64,000 nt of DNA from Lunularia cruciata (taxonomy: Eukaryota; Streptophyta; Marchantiopsida; Lunulariales; Lunulariaceae). The stretch is from contig OX419758.1 of assembly GCA_948567375.1 (NCBI GenBank), positions 36,657,473 through 36,721,472 of the forward strand. The letters run 5' to 3'. Under the pieces are notes generated by a model, which made no database searches, was not told the DNA's origin, and worked only from the letters and a program-made list of their open reading frames with translations. The position numbers and the translations under genes are program-made. Positions 58,554 to 64,000 of the stretch are shown piece after piece. Position 1 is the first letter of the stretch, and every line of letters starts with the position of its first letter.

Positions 58554-58937
58554 TCAAATACATTGAGGACATAGCCATTGTCCTTGAGGAACTACCATGA
58601 GAGGAATATTCAAACATACCATATGCCATCCTCTCAAACAACCATCACACACCAACATAATAGTAGTTCCACTAGAAGACCCCCATAATATACATTGCAA
58701 GCTTACACATACAATAGCCAAGCCATCAATAATGTCATCAATGTTTGAGAGGTGGTATGGCATACAATTGTGCACATGATCCTTCTTAACAACATCATCA
58801 TGTTTTTCAAAGATGAGGACTCCAAAAAGCAAAAGCTCATGCACTTTCAAGATAGTACGGCTTATAGTTACATCAAGTCTCCTTGATGGAGTATGTTGTA
58901 GATATGCATAATCACTCAAATGAAATTGATAGATCAA
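58554..58937 (-). pseudogene. PHD-finger C terminus of element B integrase
   Basis: 127 open codons. The first half (YAYLQ, LDVTISRTILKV, FEKHDD) is the integrase C-terminal region. Residues about 80-127 show a PHD-type zinc finger in C4HC3 order: a first pair reading C-I-L-W (second Cys replaced), MLVCDGC, RGWHMVC, and CPQC. Seven of eight metal ligands are present. PHD fingers read histone H3 tails; fused to integrase they could guide insertion. Upstream (minus strand) the same protein continues on the other side of the family G solo LTR, at WVSTC near 59070. Confidence 0.75.
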
Positions 58938-59081
58938 GGGTATACAAATTTCTCCTCAAATAATAGCATAGCATAAGGTATCCTTATGTTGATCAATCAC
59001 TAAGTTCTCAAAGGCTATCTACATCACTCTCCAAAAGGTCTCTACTCATTGAGAACATGTACTCACCCATACATCTAGATC

Positions 59082-59772
59082 TGTAACACCCATTTGTGCA
59101 TTTGTGTGATAATGTGATATTTAGCTTGGTATTATAAGTACTTGAGAGATATTATTTATTAGAGATAAAGAATGGTTCTACATTATTCATGATTAGCTAA
59201 AGTTAGTCATAGCTAAGATAGAGCGGACCTTAGTTTAGAGGAAGTGGAAAAGATGAGCACCACTATTTTAGATTCTAGTGTGTTGACTTGGTATTATTCC
59301 TAGGTGTTTGGTTTTGAGGAAAGAGTTGAGAACTCTTGGGCCTGCAAGCCTTTTTGTTTTGGATTCTTCTATAGTCCAAGGATAACCCATGTGAAGGAAT
59401 CCTTGACTTAGTGGTTGGGTCAAGATAAGATCACATGCTTAGTGGAATATGCCCATGTGGATGGATATTCCTTTATAATTTTTGACTTTACTTGACTTTT
59501 AGCCTAGTACCTTGAGTTAGTCCAATAATTAGTAACTTTGGTGTGTAACTACTTCACAAGTATATAAACAAGGGGTGAGGAAGTACTCATCAGCCTTTCA
59601 TTTGCAACTATCTCTCTCTCATTGAGTTCTCTAGTGAGCAATGTCTTGAGTCTTGGAGTGTTAGCCATGGAGGAGTATGATGGAGTTGGGGTTCCTTTCC
59701 TTCTTAGTCCATCTTGTGCTACCATAATAGCCATTAGAGGTTCATCCTGAGTGAGAGACAGGTTGGCTCACA
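59082..59772 (+). repeat. Solo LTR, family G
   Basis: About 691 bp, TGTAACACCC to GGCTCACA, closely similar to 13492-14172. Flanked by AGATC at 59077-59081 and again at 59772-59776 (the A is shared with the LTR end). It splits element B between the VVLDLDD and WVSTC segments of the integrase. TATA box TATATAAAC near 59561. Confidence 0.88.
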
Positions 59773-61140
59773 GATCATCTAAGTCCAAAACTACAATAGT
59801 ATCATGACAAATAGCTTTAGATAAATCTAGATCTTGTCCATAGAGTAGAAAGTAAGGAGAGCATGATGCTAAGGAAGCTTGTTAGTTGAACCAATGGACC
59901 ATGCCCAACCAAGGTACAAGGACAAGGTCCTATTGGTTGGTACATGGGTTTTTATTGTATCCATTTGCATCATAGTTCACCACTCTCGGTTTGTGATTAA
60001 CCATGAATCATACTCTTGTAAAATTAGAGCCCATTGTGCAAACTTCCTTGAAAGCTTGTCAAACTCCATCAACCACTTCAATATTTGATGATCAATGATG
60101 AGAGTGAAGGGTTACCAAATAGGTAACCCTAAAAATATACAATTGCTCACACTATTACCAAGCACACTCTCTCTCTCTCATATGAACTATACTTCATCTC
60201 CACCAAAATTTTAGAGCAACTAGCATAGGCCATTGCAAACTCCTTCCTCTCATCATCCTATTGGGTGAGCATTACTCCAAGCTCCAATGCACTACAATCA
60301 ATATGAACCTAGAATAGTCATCCTTTGATCAATATTTTAAAAATAGGAGTAGATGTCAACCTCTCTTTGAGCTTTATAAAAGCTCTCTTGTCCTCATCTC
60401 CCCAACACTACTCTTGTGTAAGCTTGGTCAGCTTCATCAAGGACTTAGCAATGGCACTTCATCCTCTAATACATCAACAATAGAAGTTTGTAAACCCAAG
60501 GAATGTTGGCACTTTGATTACATCCATATGCTAAAAAATACATGCAATAGCCTCCACCTTAGGTAGATAGTGTGACCCAAATACTCAACTTGATTTTGGA
60601 AGAATCTGTACTTCCCAAGATATAATTTAAGTCCAAGAGATCTAAATCTCTCAATCATCTTTAACAAATGTCTCTCATGCTCATTTGCAATAATGTTATA
60701 GACCAAAATGTCATCAATGTAACACTAAGCAAAATCCAATCATGGTAAGATGTTATCCATGACCCTCTAGAACTTGGCATAAGAATTCTTTAACCCAAAT
60801 AATAAGAACCTCCATTGATATAATACAACCTTACCATGAGGATCAATAGCACAAAATGATATCTTGAAATTGTCTTCCTCCTTGATTGGCAATTGATGAT
60901 ATATTGCTGGAAGATCTAAAGTACTAAAGACCTTTGCATGCACCATCACAACAAAGATCTCCTCCAATGTAGGCATAGCATACCAATTAGCAATATTTTA
61001 TTGATTGATAGGCAATAATCTCCACACATCCACTTATTTGTGTAATTGCCATGCATATCCTTCTTGGTTCGCATCATTGTAACTAAAGCATACTTTCCAT
61101 GAGAAATCTCCACTAAACTAGCCTCAAAAAGGTCTCTACT
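59773..61140 (-). pseudogene. Reverse transcriptase, RNase H and integrase remnant of element B
   Basis: Reverse transcriptase reads from about 61100 to 60510, with HAKVFSTLDL, FCAIDPHGK and FLLFGLKN in 60976-60767 matching A. RNase H follows at about 60480-59980, with the HQ-x-LKWL-like region near 60090. Directly after it the sequence jumps to the integrase segment NXQASLAS near 59880, so the integrase core is missing. Stops occur throughout. Confidence 0.8.
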
Positions 61141-61689
61141 CTAGCTCTAAATCAATACCCTCTCCATTTCACTATATTTGTAAGGAGTTTGAAATTTTTT
61201 TCTATCACCAATAAACTCAATTTGAATACCAAGTCCTTTGAAAGCACCCAAATCTTTCATATTGAAGGCAGAACAACTCATGTAGCTTCTCAAGAATCTC
61301 CAAATTCTCCATCTCTCTCCTCTTGTAAGCTTTAATACCAATGTATAGCTCTCAAGTATCCTTTATAATTGATGTAGGAGTGGAAGATGCATCAATTGGC
61401 TACTACATTGGGCCCTTGGGAGCAGTAATGGCATGCTTCTAAGTGTTGGAGTCCTCAACCTCAGAGTAGAAAACTCCTTCTATTCCACATATCCTCTAAT
61501 TGCATTCCAAGTAGACCACACTCACTTAGATGTACCCCAAGTAGACCATTCTCATTAGTAGTCAATGGTTTCATCCCAAGAATGTCATGCCCACTTAGTC
61601 CATCATCCCCAACATATGCCTTAATTGTCTCAATAGGCATAGAGCTCACAAGTATCGCAATGGTGATACCTATCAAGTCCATCTTACAT

Positions 61690-62694
61690 TGCTTAACAAA
61701 TCCAAGGCTCACAATCTAGATCAAATAGTTTAGTTCAATAGCTTGATCTAACACATGATGCTTGGATGTCTCTAACACTATTGAAATGGTAGTAATACTA
61801 GTATGGAAACCCATTGCTTTCCTTCTCTCTCATTGGCATTGGGCTCCACCTATTGCTTTAATTGTAAGTCCCAAACAAGTCTAGGACCTTCCTCTCAAAA
61901 AGCATGTGAGCTTGGGAAACTCATGAGTGTGGGTAAAGTGGCTTTGGGTTACTCAACAAGGTTCTTTGGGTTACTCAACAAGGTTCACCACTACCATAGA
62001 TGGTCATGGATAAAGTGACTTTGGACTACCTAACAAGGTTCAGCCACTAACACTATTTGAGACTAGTGCTCAACATCTAGAATATCATCAACAATAAAGT
62101 AGGCTAGCCATTGAATCCCATCAAAGGCAAGTTGTAAAACCTTTCTAAGTAAGAGCTTTGTTTACCAAAGACAAAGATGATGAGCCCATGATCCAATTTT
62201 GGCTGCATTCAACAACATGGTAGGTCCATCCAAGAATGGACCTAATATGTAGTCACCACCACTTGTGTGCAAGAATCACCCATCAGAGGGCCATTCTCCA
62301 AAATGTAGACTAGAGAAATGGCCCAATGAACCAAGAGATGTCATAGTATACATAACATGTCCCAAAACATACCAAAAAAGGATCATGTGGACCCTTACCT
62401 TGGCCAACACAAGTATGCCCCTAACATGGCCATTTAGAAATCACCAAATAAATGGGACCATTTCTTTCCAAATCCTATGTCTCCAGTAAGGAAATAACAA
62501 GGGTCTTCTAGTAACCCTTGACTATTGACATCAATAACAACTCAAGATATCAATAGGCAAAGTGGGCCACATGATGTAGAGAGACTCACCTATTAGTCTC
62601 ATCTTTCTCCACATACAAACACCTATGTACACGTATGCTTGCTTGTAGTATACGTAGCTAGTCCAATGTTGATCCCACCAAAAAATTCCAATAG
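61690..62694 (-). pseudogene. C5 cytosine DNA methyltransferase-like domain carried by gypsy element B
   Basis: Minus strand. Motif I reads LLEFFGGI from 62694. The catalytic Pro-Cys pair (62429-62424) is preceded by Trp, as in C5 methyltransferases, and followed by a stop where Gln is expected, then GHT and a GQGKG run. Near the end, RE-stop-KAMGF and a conserved C-terminal stretch (QAIELN, IVSLGF) run to about 61690. The frame changes several times. Its order and position match the copy in element A, which shows that the domain belongs to the element and is not a chance insertion. Confidence 0.78.
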
Positions 62695-64000
62695 GTATAC
62701 TCTCTCTACTAGATATTGTAAAGCAATAAGTGTGGTATCCAAATGTGACAAGGTAAATAGATTCTAAAGGCTCATACTCACACTAGTCTCTTGGTGGTAC
62801 AAATGTTCCACTCTAAGCTTGTTGCACCAATTGATATGCATATTGCTACAATGTCTCCTCAAAACTCCTCAATAAAACATCCAAGGTGGATGAAACAACC
62901 CCATTTGTACTCCAAATCCAAGTGATCTCCTAAAGTATTGAGGTATCCTCTACATGAACATTCCCATCCATTAAATCACCAAGCAAAGTAATAGAACCAT
63001 TGAATTTTGAAACTAATGCCATTGTCCCTAACAATTGTGAGCCAAGATTACCACTACCAAAGCGTATGAGTAAGAACTATACACATCCCTCACTTGATTG
63101 CCAACCTAGCATATAAGAGGTTATCTCTTCCCAATACTCAATGCTAAAAGTCATGGAGTATAACATTATTCCACCAAACATCACATCATATGACTCTACT
63201 ACTATAGCAATGGCCTAAGCTCTCACCATAGAACTATCAATTAGATGACCAAATTGAATCTAGACAATGAGCTCCCCACATGTGATGTACTATATAAAAC
63301 CACCCCTTCTAGTTGTTTGGATCTGAAATGGATATCTCTCCACATTGGTCTTTCATAGCCCGAGTCCAACAACTACAACTTTCCCAAACATAAGGGGTCG
63401 CACGCACACTAGAATCTAATAAGTTTAATAACCCTTTGTGGTGTACAAACCTTCCTTGAAGGTCCCACCAAATGAAAAATCCACTCTAATTGTGCAATTG
63501 GACAACTCCAAGTGTGGACTAAGGTCACTCAAAGGTAAGTCTAGTTGGTCACTCCTCCAACCTAGCTATTATTACCTGCCATAAACCATTGGTTATTTAG
63601 CAAATCCCATGCTCCTCAACCAATTCAACTCTATTATCAACCACTTCTACTTTAGAAGCAAGAACCCAATCATCCTTACTCTCACAAAGTATGGCATCCA
63701 ACCAAAACACTACAGTTGGGTCAATTTCCAATGTAAACATGTTACTAGGTGAGAACAAAAGGAGTGCATAATCAATTGAGCCGCTCCCAACATCATGCTA
63801 GACTCAATCTCTGTGGTAGCAAGTGTTTGACTAGTATCTAGTCCATCATGCATTCCATCATCATCTACCACATCTGCACTAAGATGCCTAGGAGCTATGG
63901 ATGTTGTCTATAGTGCCTTAGAGAGTGTGAAAGACTAGGGAAATCTGACCTATCTACCAACCTATCCTCTTTGTGGGTCCAACCCCACTTATGCTTCTCT
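62695..64000 (-). pseudogene. Protease/linker region of element B
   Basis: Aligns with element A about 545-1730 in reverse orientation. No clear active site is readable. The gag zinc knuckles would lie beyond 64000. Confidence 0.5.

Larger units (their letters stand above)
58291..64000 (-). mobile_element. Ty3/gypsy element B, inverted copy of element A
   Basis: Minus strand, running out of the window at 64000, which aligns with about 545 of element A. Domains in minus-strand order: protease region, methyltransferase (62694-61690), reverse transcriptase, RNase H, integrase remnant, PHD finger (58554). B lacks the family T solo LTR of A but carries a family G solo LTR (59082-59772). Most of the integrase (the part equivalent to A 5270-6190) is deleted near 59930. 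The left boundary is uncertain. Confidence 0.85.

Overview
The window looks like intergenic, repeat-packed DNA from a plant with a large nuclear genome. Evidence: nested Ty3/gypsy and Ty1/copia elements, a PIF/Harbinger DNA transposon with plant-style introns, AT-rich single-copy stretches and no prokaryotic gene organisation. Almost every reading frame carries stops and frameshifts, so most insertions are old. The mix (Ty3/gypsy elements with a methyltransferase and a PHD finger, slowly decaying copies, bulky spacers) suggests a gymnosperm or other non-flowering vascular plant; that is inference. I see no intact host gene and no tRNA or rRNA gene.

Layout. 1-6480 (+): decayed Ty3/gypsy element A, from gag zinc knuckles to the integrase end, with a C5 cytosine-methyltransferase-like domain between protease and reverse transcriptase. 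58.3-64.0 kb (-): a second copy, B, in inverted orientation, with the same methyltransferase remnant and a C-terminal PHD finger. 7.7-14.2 kb (+): a different, Tat-like gypsy element C ending in an LTR. 14.2-20.4 kb: AT-rich spacer. 20.4-24.2 kb (+): 5'-truncated copia element 1 with a 3' LTR that contains a 226-bp tandem duplication. 24.2-28.7 and 43.0-51.0 kb: two direct copies of an unrecognised exon-like module family. 28680-43034 (-): copia element 2, complete from LTR to LTR with a TGATG target duplication. Its 3' LTR is split by a 9.4-kb PIF/Harbinger-like transposon (29014-38452) that carries a transposase pseudogene, a long-open Myb/SANT-like accessory frame and an unrecognised spliced gene. 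51.9-55.9 kb (-): gypsy fragment D (gag and aspartyl protease).

Scattered through these are at least six apparent solo LTRs, most with a visible 5-bp target duplication. Two of them, both 425 bp, carry tandem arrays of perfect heat-shock elements directly upstream of a TATA box. The two most notable observations are the methyltransferase/PHD-bearing retroelement pair and the heat-shock-element LTR family. The Harbinger-in-LTR nesting with its cargo-like spliced gene is the third.

How the parts relate. The elements form a stratigraphy: A, B, C and D are the oldest and are interrupted by solo LTRs; copia 2 landed in the module-family DNA; Harbinger then landed in copia 2. The methyltransferase and PHD finger suggest chromatin-level self-regulation of the A/B element when it was active. 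The heat-shock elements suggest stress-induced transcription of the third LTR family.
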